Origin: Alcaligenaceae bacterium
GTDB lineage: Bacteria > Pseudomonadota > Gammaproteobacteria > Burkholderiales > Burkholderiaceae_B
Assembly (NCBI GenBank): GCA_013416455.1
Contig: JACCES010000001.1
Location: 496,001-560,000 of the forward strand
Length of the DNA stretch: 64,000 bases
Direction: 5' to 3'
Below are positions 6,930-21,035 of the stretch, one piece after another; the first letter of the stretch is position 1; every line of letters begins with the position of its first letter. A model generated the notes under the pieces. It was given only the letters and a program-made list of their open reading frames with translations. It was not told where the DNA came from and did no database searches. A program made the translations under genes and the position numbers.

Positions 6930-9341
6930 TCAGTTCCGCGTCGGCTTGCCCGTTTCGAGAAAACCGCGGATGCGCGCCTGCGTCTTTTCCCGGCCCAGCA
7001 GGCCGATGAAGCCGCGGCGCTCGCAGGCCATCATCCAGGCTTCGTCGATTTCCGAACCGGGGTCGATGTCGCCGCCGCAGATGACCTCGGCCACGACCCC
7101 CGCGACCTCGGCGTCGTAATCACTGATATAGCCGCCAACCTGGAGGTTGACGATCTGGGCGCGCAAGGTCGCCGCGCCGTCGCGCCCCGCCGCCGGGAAG
7201 CGCCCCGCCATGGGCGGCCGGTAGCCCGCTTCGGCCAGCGCCCGGGCTTCGCTGACGGCGACGTGCAGGACCTCGTTGCGATGCATGACGACCTTATCCT
7301 GCGGCTGCAGATAGCCAAGCTGCCGCGCCTCGGCGGCCGAGCCCGACACCCGCGCCCCGGCGACCGCCAGGGCAAAGCCCTTCAGAAAGGCCAGCAGAGG
7401 GGCTTCCGGCGCCCCTGCCCGCAGCTCCGCCGCCCGCCTGGCGCAATAGGCAAGCCCGCCCGCGCCGGGAATGAGCCCGATGCCCACTTCCACCAGCCCG
7501 ATGTAGGTTTCGAAGTGCGCCACACGGCGATCGCAATGCACCGCAAGTTCGCAGCCGCCGCCCAGGGCCATGCCCGCCAGCGCCGCCACCACCGGCACCT
7601 GCGCATAACGCAGCCGCAGCACCATATCCTGCATTTCCCGCTGGATGGGCGCCACCGCCCCCGGCCCGCCCTGTTCGAAGATCGGCATGAGCGCCTTGAG
7701 GTCGGCGCCGGCGGAGAATGGGTCATCGACATGGCCGACCACCAGGCCGCGATATCCGGATTCGGCCAGATCGGCCGCCCGCATGATGCCGCGCACGACA
7801 TCGGGACTGAGCGTATGCATGCGCGTGCGGAAGCTGGCAATCAGCACGTCGGGCGCATCTTCGAGGACCCAGCAGCGGATGGCGGAATCTTCGTGCACCG
7901 TGCGGCGCGGCCGCGCCGCCGCATAAGGGCCGGGGCCGACATGGCGCCGATAGACGGGCAGATCGCGCGGGGCCTCGAAATCGGACGACGCCGGGTTCCA
8001 GGCCCCACCTTCCGCCGTGTAGACGCCGCCCGCGCCGATCACGCCGGGGGCATCCACCCAATCAGGCAGCGGCGCATCGGACAGTGTTGCGCCCTGCGCG
8101 ATGTCTTCGCGTATCCACCCGGCCACGTCGCGCCAGCCGGCGGCCTGCCACAGTTCGAACGGCCCCTGCCGATGGCCGAAGCCCCATTGCATGGCGAGAT
8201 CGAGCTCGCGCGCGGTGCCGGCGATGTCATGCAGATGCACTGCGCTGTAATGCAAGGTATCGCGCAGCAGCGACCAGACGAAGCGCGCCTGGGGGTGCGA
8301 GGACGCCCGCAGCCCCTTCAGCCGGACGGACGCGTCTTTCTCGGCAAGCAGCGCCGCCACTTCGGGGTCGATGGCACCTTCCGCGGGCACATACTGCCCT
8401 GTATCCGGGTCCAGCCTGAGAATCCGCCGGCCTTCCTTGCGGTAGAAGCCTGCGCCCGACTTCTGGCCCAGCGCGCCCTGCTCCACCAGGGCCCGCAACA
8501 CCGGCGGAACGGAAAAATAGGCATGGAAGGGATCGCCCGGCAACTGATCCTCCATGGTGCGCATGACATGCGCCAGCGTATCCAGGCCCACCACGTCGGC
8601 GGTGCGGAAGGTGCCCGACTTCGCGCGGCCCAGGCGGGTGCCGGTCAGTTCATCGACCACGTCGACGCTCAACCCCAGGCGCCGGGCGTGCTCGATCGCC
8701 GCCATGATGCCGAAGACACCGATGCGGTTGGCGATGAAATTGGGAGTGTCGCGCGCGCGCACCACGCTCTTGCCCAGACCTGAAACGAGAAACGATTCCA
8801 GCATGTCGAGCAGCGCGGCATCGGTATGCCGCGTGGGGATCAGCTCGACCAGCGGCATGTAGCGCGGCGGATTGAAGAAATGGACACCGCAGAAACGCTC
8901 GCGCAAGGATTCGGGCAGCCCTTCGGCCAGAACGCTGATGGACAGGCCCGACGTATTGGTGGCAAGCACCGCGTCGTGCCGCAGCGCCGGTGCGATGCGC
9001 GCATAGAGTTCCCGCTTCCAGTCCAGCCGTTCCGCGATGGCCTCGATGACCAGATCGCAGTCCGCCAGGCGGTGCAGGTCGTCCTCGTAGTTGGCGGGCG
9101 TGATCAGGCCGGCCATCTCGGGCAGGCCCAGGGGCGCCGGTTTGAGCGTGCGCAGGCCTGCCAGCGCCTTGCGGACGATGGCGTTGCGATCGCCTTCCGA
9201 GGCGAGGTCGAACAACACCACCGGAATGCCCGCGTTGACGCAGTGCGCCGCGATCTGCGCGCCCATGACGCCGGCGCCGCAGACCGCCACCCGGTTCAGC
9301 CGGGGCCGCCGCCCGCCCTTGTTTTGGCCCATGGGATGCAT
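6930..9341 (-). CDS. Bifunctional 3-hydroxyacyl-CoA dehydrogenase / enoyl-CoA hydratase (HAD-first, FadN-like)
   Basis: An 803-residue protein with an N-terminal NAD-binding 3-hydroxyacyl-CoA dehydrogenase. It has GxGxxG as CGAGVMG at about 21-27, then the two HAD C-terminal domains, then a C-terminal crotonase domain. The crotonase part keeps both hydratase glutamates (GGGCELA and GLVEVGIGLIPGAGG) and the oxyanion loop FSAGADLKAL. The domain order is opposite to E. coli FadB and matches the FadN type. Start at 9341 because AGGAGGTGGCA precedes it; the frame extends 22 codons further without a ribosome site. It acts with the downstream thiolase in beta-oxidation. Confidence 0.93.
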   Translation of the reverse strand: MHPMGQNKGGRRPRLNRVAVCGAGVMGAQIAAHCVNAGIPVVLFDLASEGDRNAIVRKALAGLRTLKPAPLGLPEMAGLITPANYEDDLHRLADCDLVIEAIAERLDWKRELYARIAPALRHDAVLATNTSGLSISVLAEGLPESLRERFCGVHFFNPPRYMPLVELIPTRHTDAALLDMLESFLVSGLGKSVVRARDTPNFIANRIGVFGIMAAIEHARRLGLSVDVVDELTGTRLGRAKSGTFRTADVVGLDTLAHVMRTMEDQLPGDPFHAYFSVPPVLRALVEQGALGQKSGAGFYRKEGRRILRLDPDTGQYVPAEGAIDPEVAALLAEKDASVRLKGLRASSHPQARFVWSLLRDTLHYSAVHLHDIAGTARELDLAMQWGFGHRQGPFELWQAAGWRDVAGWIREDIAQGATLSDAPLPDWVDAPGVIGAGGVYTAEGGAWNPASSDFEAPRDLPVYRRHVGPGPYAAARPRRTVHEDSAIRCWVLEDAPDVLIASFRTRMHTLSPDVVRGIMRAADLAESGYRGLVVGHVDDPFSAGADLKALMPIFEQGGPGAVAPIQREMQDMVLRLRYAQVPVVAALAGMALGGGCELAVHCDRRVAHFETYIGLVEVGIGLIPGAGGLAYCARRAAELRAGAPEAPLLAFLKGFALAVAGARVSGSAAEARQLGYLQPQDKVVMHRNEVLHVAVSEARALAEAGYRPPMAGRFPAAGRDGAATLRAQIVNLQVGGYISDYDAEVAGVVAEVICGGDIDPGSEIDEAWMMACERRGFIGLLGREKTQARIRGFLETGKPTRN

Positions 9342-9405
9342 TGCCACCTCCTGTATTCGTTCCCGTCCATTATGACGGAGGATGCGCCGCGATAAAATTG
9401 CAGAC

Positions 9406-10110
9406 ATGGCCAGACTGCCCCGACTCTACGCCCCGGACGTCCCCCAACTCGTGCAGGCGCGCTTCGCGCGCCCCCTGGCCAACGCGCACGACCCCACACC
9501 GTCGGCCGCCCTCGACCTGCTGCGGGAATGGCTGTTCGCCGAAACACGGCACCAGAACGTCGCCGTGCATGGCTGGGCGATCCTGCCCGACCGCATCGTC
9601 CTGCTGGCCACCCCGCCGCAGGCCCACGGCATATCGCGCGTCATTCAGGGCCTGGGGCGGCGGATGGCGCCACGCATCACCCACGGCCGGGTGTTCGAAG
9701 GGCGCTATCGCAGCACCCTGGTGGACGATGCGTGGATACCCGCCTGTCTGGCCTGGGCGGAATCCCTGCCCGTCCGCCAGGGGCTGGTCGACACGCCCCA
9801 GCGCTGGCCCTGGTCTTCGGCCCAGGATCACGTCGGCCTGCGCAGCGATGCCTCGCAACTGACCGAACACACCGCCTATTGGGAAATGGGCAACACTCCG
9901 TTTGCCAGACAGGCACGCTATCAGGCCCTGCTGAATGCCGGCACGAGCAGCTCGGAACAGTCCCGCATCGAACAGGCCCTGTTCGGCCAATGGGCGCTGG
10001 GCAACGACACGTTCAGGGAAAGACTGCTGTCGCGCGGCAGCCGGCGGGCCGCCCCCGCCCCCCGTGGAAGGCCCCGCAAACCCGCGGGCGACAACACAGT
10101 TACAAATTAA
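9406..10110 (+). CDS. REP-associated tyrosine transposase-like protein, catalytic residues apparently lost
   Basis: A 234-residue member of the IS200-like/RAYT family. The frame runs from MARLPRLY through HGWAILPDRIVLLATP, FEGRYRSTLVDD and LPVRQGLVDTPQRWPWSS to a basic RGRPRKP tail. In active relatives the HUH site reads PNHVHLL; here it reads PDRIVLL (D62-R63-I64-V65), so both histidines are gone. The usual catalytic Tyr in the RYIELNPVRA-type segment aligns with Trp117 (CLAWAESLPVRQ). The frame is nevertheless intact and full length, so this looks like a domesticated DNA-binding protein rather than a recent pseudogene. It is divergent from the HAD-ECH gene with 64 bp between starts. ATG at 9382 is an alternative start. 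Confidence 0.8.
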   Translation: MARLPRLYAPDVPQLVQARFARPLANAHDPTPSAALDLLREWLFAETRHQNVAVHGWAILPDRIVLLATPPQAHGISRVIQGLGRRMAPRITHGRVFEGRYRSTLVDDAWIPACLAWAESLPVRQGLVDTPQRWPWSSAQDHVGLRSDASQLTEHTAYWEMGNTPFARQARYQALLNAGTSSSEQSRIEQALFGQWALGNDTFRERLLSRGSRRAAPAPRGRPRKPAGDNTVTN

Positions 10111-10179
10111 TCGGAAGCCGCTCGCCACGGCTCAGGCTTTGCCCCAAAAGCAGTCTCAGGGAAACCATTCAGTTATTTC

Positions 10180-10255
10180 AAATATATGGATGCGTCCCTT
10201 ATTTATATGAAGGTTCTCCGACTCTTAAATATATAGGGACGGACCCTTAATATTT
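10180..10255. repeat. Two imperfect direct repeats (AAATATAT...CCCTTA) upstream of gltB
   Basis: Copies of about 27 nt start at 10180 and 10227, a 47-nt period; roughly 20 positions match, with AAATATAT and CCCTTA best kept. The region is AT-rich against a GC-rich background and lies between the RAYT-like gene and gltB. It could be a gltB regulatory site or the outer repeats of an old element. The remainder of 10111-10371 holds no gene. Confidence 0.5.
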
Positions 10256-10371
10256 CTGTTGTGCACTGCGGGAGCGGGCGTTATTTTTTCTACTTGGGGA
10301 GCGCGAATGGATCATCCTGGATTCATGCCCGATATACGCCCCCGCACCAGACCAGACTTGCGAGCAAGACG

Positions 10372-15105
<4,734 letters not shown>

Positions 15106-15114
15106 GGAAAAGAA

Positions 15115-16578
15115 ATGGGCAAGATCACCGGATTTATGGAATTCCAACGCCTCGAAGAAGGCCACGACGCGCCCCTGGCCCGCGTGCGCCACTGGAAGGA
15201 GTTCGTCCACGCGCTGGACGACGACCGGGCCTCGCAACAGGCCGCCCGCTGCATGGATTGCGGCATCCCGTTCTGCCACAACGGCTGTCCCGTCAACAAC
15301 ATCATCCCCGACTGGAACGACCTGGTGTACCGGCAGGAATGGCGCCGCGCGCTGGACGTGCTGCATTCCACCAACAACTTCCCGGAATTCACCGGGCGCA
15401 TCTGTCCGGCGCCCTGCGAGGCCGCCTGTACGCTCAACATCAACGACGATGCCGTGGGCATCAAGTCCATCGAGCATGCCATCATCGACAAGGGCTGGGA
15501 ACAGGGCTGGGTCGTGCCGCAGCCGCCGACACGCCGGACCGGCCGGAAGGTCGCGGTCGTGGGCTCCGGCCCGGCCGGCCTGGCCTGCGCCCAGCAGCTG
15601 GCCCGAGCGGGCCACAGCGTGACCCTGTTCGAAAAGAGCAACCGCATCGGCGGGCTGCTGCGCTACGGCATACCCGACTTCAAACTGGACAAGTCCCTGA
15701 TCAACCGCCGCCTGGCGCAAATGGAGGCCGAGGGCGTGGAAATGCGCCCCTCCACCTACGTCGGCAGCGCCGAAGACGCGCCCGAAGGCGTCGCCGTACG
15801 CTCGCCCGAATCCCTGCAGGCGGAATTCGACGCCATCGTGCTGACGGGCGGCGCCGAAACCCCGCGCGACCTGCCCGTGCCCGGCCGCGAACTGCGCGGG
15901 GTGCATTTCGCCATGGACTTCCTGCGCCAGCAGAACATGGTGAACGCGGGCGACCGCGTGACGCGCCAGATCACGGCAAAGGACAAGCACGTCATCGTCA
16001 TCGGCGGCGGCGACACCGGCTCCGACTGCGTGGGCACCAGCAACCGCCACGGCGCCGCCTCGGTGACCCAGTTCGAACTCATGCCCCGCCAGCCCGACGT
16101 CGAGGACAAGCCCATGACCTGGCCGTACTGGCCCGCCCGGCTGCGCACCTCATCCTCGCACGAAGAAGGCTGCCAGCGCGACTGGGCCGTGGCCACCAAG
16201 GCCTTCGAAGGCTCGAACGGCAAGGTTGAAAAACTGATCGCCGCGCGGGTGGAATGGTTCCGCGACAAGGCCACCGGCCAGATGAAGATGCGCGAAATGG
16301 AAGGTTCCCAGTTCGAACTCAAGGCCGACCTGGTGCTGCTGGCCATGGGCTTCACTTCGCCCGTGGCGAACGTGCTGAGCGCCTTCGGTGTGGACACCGA
16401 CGCGCGCGGCAATGCGCGCGCCGATACGCTGAACTACCGCAGCAACGTGGACAAGGTCTTCGCCGCCGGCGACATGCGCCGCGGCCAGTCGCTGGTGGTG
16501 TGGGCCATACGGGAAGGCCGCCAGTGCGCCCGCGCCGTCGACGAATTCCTGATGGGGTCGAGCACGCTGCCGAGGTAG
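15115..16578 (+). CDS. gltD: Glutamate synthase (NADPH) small subunit
   Basis: A 487-residue FAD/NADPH protein that passes electrons to GltB. It has the N-terminal cysteine-rich 4Fe-4S region (Cys46, 49, 54, 58 in [14 protein letters not shown], and CPAPCEAAC near 98), the FAD-binding [13 protein letters not shown], and a second dinucleotide site [19 protein letters not shown] precedes the ATG. It closes the gltBD operon. Three hairpins follow before the convergent CoA-transferase gene. Confidence 0.97.
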   Translation: MGKITGFMEFQRLEEGHDAPLARVRHWKEFVHALDDDRASQQAARCMDCGIPFCHNGCPVNNIIPDWNDLVYRQEWRRALDVLHSTNNFPEFTGRICPAPCEAACTLNINDDAVGIKSIEHAIIDKGWEQGWVVPQPPTRRTGRKVAVVGSGPAGLACAQQLARAGHSVTLFEKSNRIGGLLRYGIPDFKLDKSLINRRLAQMEAEGVEMRPSTYVGSAEDAPEGVAVRSPESLQAEFDAIVLTGGAETPRDLPVPGRELRGVHFAMDFLRQQNMVNAGDRVTRQITAKDKHVIVIGGGDTGSDCVGTSNRHGAASVTQFELMPRQPDVEDKPMTWPYWPARLRTSSSHEEGCQRDWAVATKAFEGSNGKVEKLIAARVEWFRDKATGQMKMREMEGSQFELKADLVLLAMGFTSPVANVLSAFGVDTDARGNARADTLNYRSNVDKVFAAGDMRRGQSLVVWAIREGRQCARAVDEFLMGSSTLPR

Positions 16579-16587
16579 TGGGCACGC

Positions 16588-16672
16588 GGCGGGCCCATCG
16601 GCCCGCCACGGCCTTCTTGCGACGAGTCGCAACGATGTGAAGGCATCCGGCCCAGGGGCCGGGCACCTTCAC
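16588..16672. terminator. Triple-hairpin region between convergent gltD and CoA-transferase
   Basis: Three consecutive stems: GGCGGGCC-CATC-GGCCCGCC (16588-16607), TTGCGAC-GA-GTCGCAA (16617-16632) and a nested GTGAAGG...CCTTCAC enclosing CCGGCCC-AGG-GGCCGG (16637-16672). None is followed by a good T-tract. The last one overlaps the CoA-transferase stop. Probably a two-way termination zone. Confidence 0.65.
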
Positions 16673-17901
16673 TCGCCTGTGTTTCCGGCCCTGAGAGGCA
16701 CATGGCGGCCCACTACGCCGTTGGCATAAAGACAATCAATCTGATCAGGGCCGTACCCCGCCCAGGCCAGGATCTCATCGGCATGTTCGCTCAGGGCAGG
16801 CGGATACTTGTATTGATGCCCCTCCCGCGAAGTACGGACCGGAAACCCCGGCATACTCAACATCGGCCCGCCTGGCCGGGGCGGTTGCATTTCCACCAGG
16901 ATGCCCCGCTCCTTCAATTGCGGATGCTCCAGCAAACTGGCGTAATCATTTACCGGGCTGCAGAGAATATCCTCTGCTTCGAGCCGCTTTACCCATTCAG
17001 CGGTAGTGTGCTTCTCGAAAAAGGGCGACAAGACTCTACGCAGCATTCCCCGATGCTCGACTCTGTCGCTCGAAGTGGCCAGTTCGGGGGTTTCCGCAAG
17101 CTCCGCGGCATCCAGCACCTTCTTGCACAGGGCCAGCCAGCGCTCCGGAGAATAAGCCGCAACCATGATCCAGCCGTCGCTGGTCCGAAACGCTTCATTC
17201 GGCGCGGAGTACGGTGCCGCGCTGCCCAGTTTCAATGGTACGGCGTGATCAGCCAGATATCCTGTGATCGAAGATTGCTGAAGGGCAATGGCGGACGAAA
17301 ACAGGCTCGCATCGAGAAACATCCCCTCGCCCGTCATCGCCCGGTGATGCAGGCCGGCAAGTACGGCGATGGTGGCCAGATAACCGGTGGCGACATCCAC
17401 GATGGGCGCCTGAACCTTGCACGGTTCCCCGCCTTCAAAACCGATCAGGCTCATGAGCCCGGAAGCGGCCTGAATGATACCGTCGACTCCCGCGTGGCCG
17501 GCATAAGGCCCGTCCTGACCATAAGCTGAAACCGAACAATACACCACGTCCGGCTTCAGCTTCCGAACAACGGGATAATCCAGGCCCAAACGTCCCATGA
17601 CGCCAGGGCGAAAGCTCTCGACGACCACATCGGCCTTCTCAATCAACTTCAAGGCTACGCGTTTTCCCTCTTCATTGCTCAAGTCGAGGCCAATCGATTG
17701 CTTGTTCCGATTGAAGGCGGCGTAAATTGCGCTGTTTTCCCCATGCCAGGGTGGCCCCAGCGCCCGGCCGATATCGCCCTTGGGCGGCTCGATCTTGATG
17801 ACTCGCGCCCCCAAGTCACCAAGATACATTGTGCATGTCGGCCCGGCGCCGATCTGCGTAAAATCCACCACGGTTGTGTTTTTCAGGCTTTTCTGTAGCA
17901 T
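16669..17901 (-). CDS. CaiB/BaiF (family III) CoA-transferase
   Basis: A 410-residue family III CoA-transferase, which moves CoA between carboxylic acids through a mixed anhydride on a conserved aspartate. Recognisable segments are [22 protein letters not shown] near the N terminus, [21 protein letters not shown]-like [17 protein letters not shown] (candidate catalytic Asp in GVDG), and QVDAS-like MFLDASLF. It is followed on the same strand by a Bug protein gene 39 nt upstream of its start, suggesting an operon that takes up and activates an organic acid. The exact acid is unknown. It differs from the AMACR-like protein at 31035, which has a His/Asp racemase pair. Confidence 0.9.
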   Translation of the reverse strand: MLQKSLKNTTVVDFTQIGAGPTCTMYLGDLGARVIKIEPPKGDIGRALGPPWHGENSAIYAAFNRNKQSIGLDLSNEEGKRVALKLIEKADVVVESFRPGVMGRLGLDYPVVRKLKPDVVYCSVSAYGQDGPYAGHAGVDGIIQAASGLMSLIGFEGGEPCKVQAPIVDVATGYLATIAVLAGLHHRAMTGEGMFLDASLFSSAIALQQSSITGYLADHAVPLKLGSAAPYSAPNEAFRTSDGWIMVAAYSPERWLALCKKVLDAAELAETPELATSSDRVEHRGMLRRVLSPFFEKHTTAEWVKRLEAEDILCSPVNDYASLLEHPQLKERGILVEMQPPRPGGPMLSMPGFPVRTSREGHQYKYPPALSEHADEILAWAGYGPDQIDCLYANGVVGRHVPLRAGNTGE

Positions 17902-17940
17902 CGCTTGTTATCCGCCAGGCCCGCGTTCGAGGCGTCTGAA

Positions 17941-18915
17941 TCAGTCCAATGTAATCTGGGCATCCTTGATGGCCGACTCCCATTTCTGAAAATCGTCCTT
18001 CATGATGCGGTCAGCGTCGGATGCGGCCACGAACTTCGGCTCGAAACCCTTGGCGGCAATGGATTTCAATGCTTCGTCCTGCTGCATGACTTCGCGCAGA
18101 GCGGATTCGAGCCTGCCGGATACCTCGTCCGGTGTACTTCTGGGAACCAGCAGCCCATACCACGTCGACACCGAATAGCCCTTCACGCCCGCTTCTTCGA
18201 TCGTAGGCACGTCGGGAAGCAATGGGGAGCGGTTACTGCCCGTCACGGCCAAAGCTCGCAAACGCCCTTCTTTAATGAAGCCGTCGACAGAGGGGAGCGT
18301 CGCGAAAGCCAGTTCGATCTGCCCGCCCACCAGGTCCGCAATCATCGGTCCTGTGCCGCGATAAGGGACATGCGCCAAAGCCGCCCCGGTCATCCGATTG
18401 AATACTTCCGCGGCCAGATGCTGCGGCGTGCCCATGCCGGGAGTACCATGATGGAGATTGGAGGTTTTGGATAATTGAATCAGCTCCGGCACTTCATTGA
18501 CGGTAATTTTGTCGTTTCTTACCAGAGCAAACTGAACGTCCGCAACCAGGCCAATGGGCTTCAGATCCTTCAAGACATCAAAGCTCATGTCCGCATACAG
18601 GCTCGGGTTGATGACCACCTGATTGGACGCCATGAGAATGGTGTACCCATCGCCGGCTGATTTGGCAACGTAATCGGCACCGATATTCCCGCCCGCACCG
18701 GGTTTGTTTTCCACTACAACCGACTGGCCGAGCAAAGCGGACAGCCTCGGAGCCACCTCACGAGCCAAGGTGTCATTACCTCCTCCGGGCGAAAACGGCA
18801 CAACCAGCCTGATAGGCTGGTTTGGAAAATCTTTCGCCTGGAGCGGTGTACCCGCAAGCAGCATACCGACGATGCCGCACTTCAGCACAGCCCGGAATAT
18901 GAATTTCATTTCCAT
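17941..18915 (-). CDS. Bug family (tripartite tricarboxylate transporter) substrate-binding protein
   Basis: A 324-residue periplasmic binding protein with an N-terminal signal peptide (cut near residue 27, after PLQA). The Bug hallmark segments PIRLVVPFSPGGGNDTLAR, VVVENKPGAGGNIG and HVPYRGTGPMIADLVGGQIELAF bind a carboxylate ligand. AAGGAGACAAAT precedes the start. No TctA/TctB membrane genes are nearby, as is common for Bug proteins in Alcaligenaceae. It lies between the CoA-transferase and a crotonase, all on the same strand, so it probably captures the substrate of that short operon. Confidence 0.92.
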   Translation of the reverse strand: MEMKFIFRAVLKCGIVGMLLAGTPLQAKDFPNQPIRLVVPFSPGGGNDTLAREVAPRLSALLGQSVVVENKPGAGGNIGADYVAKSAGDGYTILMASNQVVINPSLYADMSFDVLKDLKPIGLVADVQFALVRNDKITVNEVPELIQLSKTSNLHHGTPGMGTPQHLAAEVFNRMTGAALAHVPYRGTGPMIADLVGGQIELAFATLPSVDGFIKEGRLRALAVTGSNRSPLLPDVPTIEEAGVKGYSVSTWYGLLVPRSTPDEVSGRLESALREVMQQDEALKSIAAKGFEPKFVAASDADRIMKDDFQKWESAIKDAQITLD

Positions 18916-18951
18916 ATTTGTCTCCTTTATTGAATTTAGACCGGTTTACTT

Positions 18952-19755
18952 CTAAAGCCCGGTAAAGACCGGATTCCTCCGCTCCGAAAATGCGGCCCTC
19001 CCCTCTCTCCTGTCCTTCGAAGCGGCAATATGCCCCCAAACCAGCTCTTCGGTTTCCAGAGCCTCGTTCAAAGACTGCGTATAGGCTTTCTCGGCCAGAT
19101 ATCGCACTGCCTTTACCGCCAACGGAGCGTTGGCGGCTATCTGACGCGCAATCGCCCTCGCTCGCGGCATCAACTCATCCGGCGCCACCACTTCGGCGAC
19201 CAGCCCCCACTCCAGCGCCTGGCTTGCATCGATAAGCTCTCCCGTCATCAACAGCTTCATGGCCAATGCGCGCGGCAATGCGTGAATGATCCGCTGGATT
19301 CCTCCCACGGCCGGAATACTGCCGATACAGACTTCGGGCAGCCCCATCCTCGCCGTTTCGGCGGCAATCGCAATATCGCAATTCAATGCAAGCTCCATTC
19401 CGCCGCCCACAGCCACGCCATTAATGGCCGCAATAACCGGCTTGGTCAGCCCCAGGCGGGGAAGCGATATGTCCCGGATATAAAGCGTGCGGTCCGTCGA
19501 TGTCTGGCGGGAGAAAAAATTCTTCGCGAAGTTGTCGCCGGCGTCCTGGGTTTCATGGATATCGGCACCCGCGCAGAAGGCCTTTGCGCCTTCTCCCGTA
19601 AGAATGCAGACGCGGCTTTCCTCGGATCGCTCGAACCGGTGGAACGCCTGTTTAAGCGATTGCATTGCGTTCGGGTTCAGCGCATTCATGCGGTGCTGGC
19701 GATGTATAGTGATGGTGCTTATGCCGTCAGCGCAGTCATACTCAATTGCTTCCAT
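18952..19755 (-). CDS. Enoyl-CoA hydratase/isomerase (crotonase) with both hydratase glutamates
   Basis: A 267-residue crotonase. The oxyanion/CoA loop FCAGADI is at 60-66; both catalytic glutamates are present, Glu121 in GGGMELA and Glu141 in LPEVCIGSIPAVGG, which fits a true hydratase. The start at 19755 has GGGGGAGG directly upstream; the longer frame to 19869 has no ribosome site and overlaps the LysR gene. First gene of the leftward trio with the Bug protein and CoA-transferase, divergent from the LysR regulator, which is its likely controller. Confidence 0.9.
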   Translation of the reverse strand: MEAIEYDCADGISTITIHRQHRMNALNPNAMQSLKQAFHRFERSEESRVCILTGEGAKAFCAGADIHETQDAGDNFAKNFFSRQTSTDRTLYIRDISLPRLGLTKPVIAAINGVAVGGGMELALNCDIAIAAETARMGLPEVCIGSIPAVGGIQRIIHALPRALAMKLLMTGELIDASQALEWGLVAEVVAPDELMPRARAIARQIAANAPLAVKAVRYLAEKAYTQSLNEALETEELVWGHIAASKDRREGRAAFSERRNPVFTGL

Positions 19756-19816
19756 GGCCTCCCCCAAATGGCTTATTAGGGAGCATGGTAGGAAGAATGT
19801 ATGATTAGATCCAATG

Positions 19817-19838
19817 ATATTTGAATATGAGTTCTCAT
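19817..19838. promoter_or_regulatory. Candidate LysR operator: two overlapping palindromes
   Basis: ATATT-TG-AATAT (19817-19828) and ATGAG-TT-CTCAT (19827-19838) share two bases in the 94-bp gap between the divergent crotonase and LysR genes. Paired palindromes in such a gap are the usual layout for LysR-type control. Binding is inferred only from position and symmetry. Confidence 0.5.
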
Positions 19839-19849
19839 AAACATAAATT

Positions 19850-20749
19850 ATGATAAAAGTAGAGATCATTCATCTGGAGACGCTGCTCTGGATACATAAG
19901 CTCGGGACCTTCGCCGCCGCCGCTGACCGCTTGAATACGACGCAACCGGCAATTTCGTTGCGGATACGGGAAATGGAAAACAGGCTGGGAGTCAGCTTGT
20001 TCAAACGCCAAGGGCGCAGAATGGTGCTGACGGCACGGGGGCGCAATCTGATTGAACAATGTGAACCATTGCTCAATCAGCTGCGGTATGCATTGCTGGC
20101 GACCGATGGCTTCTCAATGTCAGAAGGCAACGTCCGGATGGGTGTCGGAGAAATCGCCGCATTGAGCTGCATGCCGCCATGTCTGGCGGCTTTGAAAAAA
20201 CAGATGCCGGGCGTGACGTTCGAGATCGATGTCGACCTGACCATCAATCTTCAACAAAAGATCGCCGCCGGAAACCTTGATCTGGCGGTATTGGTGGGGC
20301 CGGTGACCAGCCCTTATATGCGCTCGACTCTTATCGGGCCCGTCCCGATGCGCTGGATGTGCAATCGATCCATGAAAGAGGAAATAGAACAACAAGGCCT
20401 CTCATCGCACGACGTACTCAATCGCCTTCCATTCTGGTGTCTTTCACGGCCGTCCCATTTATATGAAATGATGCTGAGCATGATCCGGGCCAAGGGCGGG
20501 TCGACCAAGAACATCAATACATGCAATCACGTCAAAGCGCTGATCGAAACGGTTTCAGCGGGGGCGGGAATAGGAATACTCCCGGAACCGCTCGCCCGGC
20601 ATCATATACACGTGGGAAACCTGGCCGAGATCGATGTAGGCATACCCATAGACCCCATTGAGTTCTTTGCGGTCATGCCCAGTTCAGAAGAAGACCCTCT
20701 GCTCAACGAGATCTTCATGCGGATCTCGAAAATACGCATTGACACATGA
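19850..20749 (+). CDS. LysR family transcriptional regulator
   Basis: A 299-residue regulator with an N-terminal winged helix-turn-helix (about 7-65; TFAAAADRLNTTQPAISLRIREMENRLG is the recognition region) and a C-terminal periplasmic-binding-protein-like effector domain. The short spacing before MIKVEII has no ribosome site, so it may be leaderless or the real start may differ by a few codons. It is divergent from the crotonase/Bug/CoA-transferase genes and probably activates them in response to a CoA-ester or free-acid intermediate. Confidence 0.93.
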   Translation: MIKVEIIHLETLLWIHKLGTFAAAADRLNTTQPAISLRIREMENRLGVSLFKRQGRRMVLTARGRNLIEQCEPLLNQLRYALLATDGFSMSEGNVRMGVGEIAALSCMPPCLAALKKQMPGVTFEIDVDLTINLQQKIAAGNLDLAVLVGPVTSPYMRSTLIGPVPMRWMCNRSMKEEIEQQGLSSHDVLNRLPFWCLSRPSHLYEMMLSMIRAKGGSTKNINTCNHVKALIETVSAGAGIGILPEPLARHHIHVGNLAEIDVGIPIDPIEFFAVMPSSEEDPLLNEIFMRISKIRIDT

Positions 20750-20825
20750 AATGCCCTGGCGGGCGCCCCGGCACGAGCTCAAGCGCCGGGCGGGAAGGCC
20801 GCATGCCATCTGATGTGTCCGGAGA

Positions 20826-20893
20826 GATAGGGCAACATCCTCAATCCGGGCAAGCTGGGCCTGAGCGATGAACTGCCTTTGGCGAATGGATAA
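20826..20893 (+). pseudogene. Possible decayed C-terminus of an FAD-linked oxidase
   Basis: In one frame the bases after 20831 read GNILNPGKLGLSDELPLANG then stop. ILNPGK is the usual ending of GlcD/vanillyl-alcohol-oxidase-type FAD oxidases. A TAG stop (20828-20830) interrupts the frame just upstream and no further homology is visible. The rest of the 286-bp gap between the LysR and SDR genes (20750-21035) has no gene; it also contains a second coding-like fragment near 20975-21045. Confidence 0.3.
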
Positions 20894-21035
20894 GTGCAGG
20901 TATGGGCATTGCACATGAATGTAACTGGCCAGCGGGACGGTAGCGGCCCATGCCGCCATGATTAAGTCAAAATGCAGTTTTCACACCCCCCGAGTGGTTC
21001 AGCTTCCCCTATTACAAGGGCGGGATAGCGCGGCC

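Noticed and set aside
5616-8783. 1055-codon open frame on the + strand
   Set aside because: Antisense shadow of the thiolase and HAD-ECH genes, whose motifs and ribosome sites are clear; composition is His/Arg/Gln-rich as in GC-rich shadow frames.
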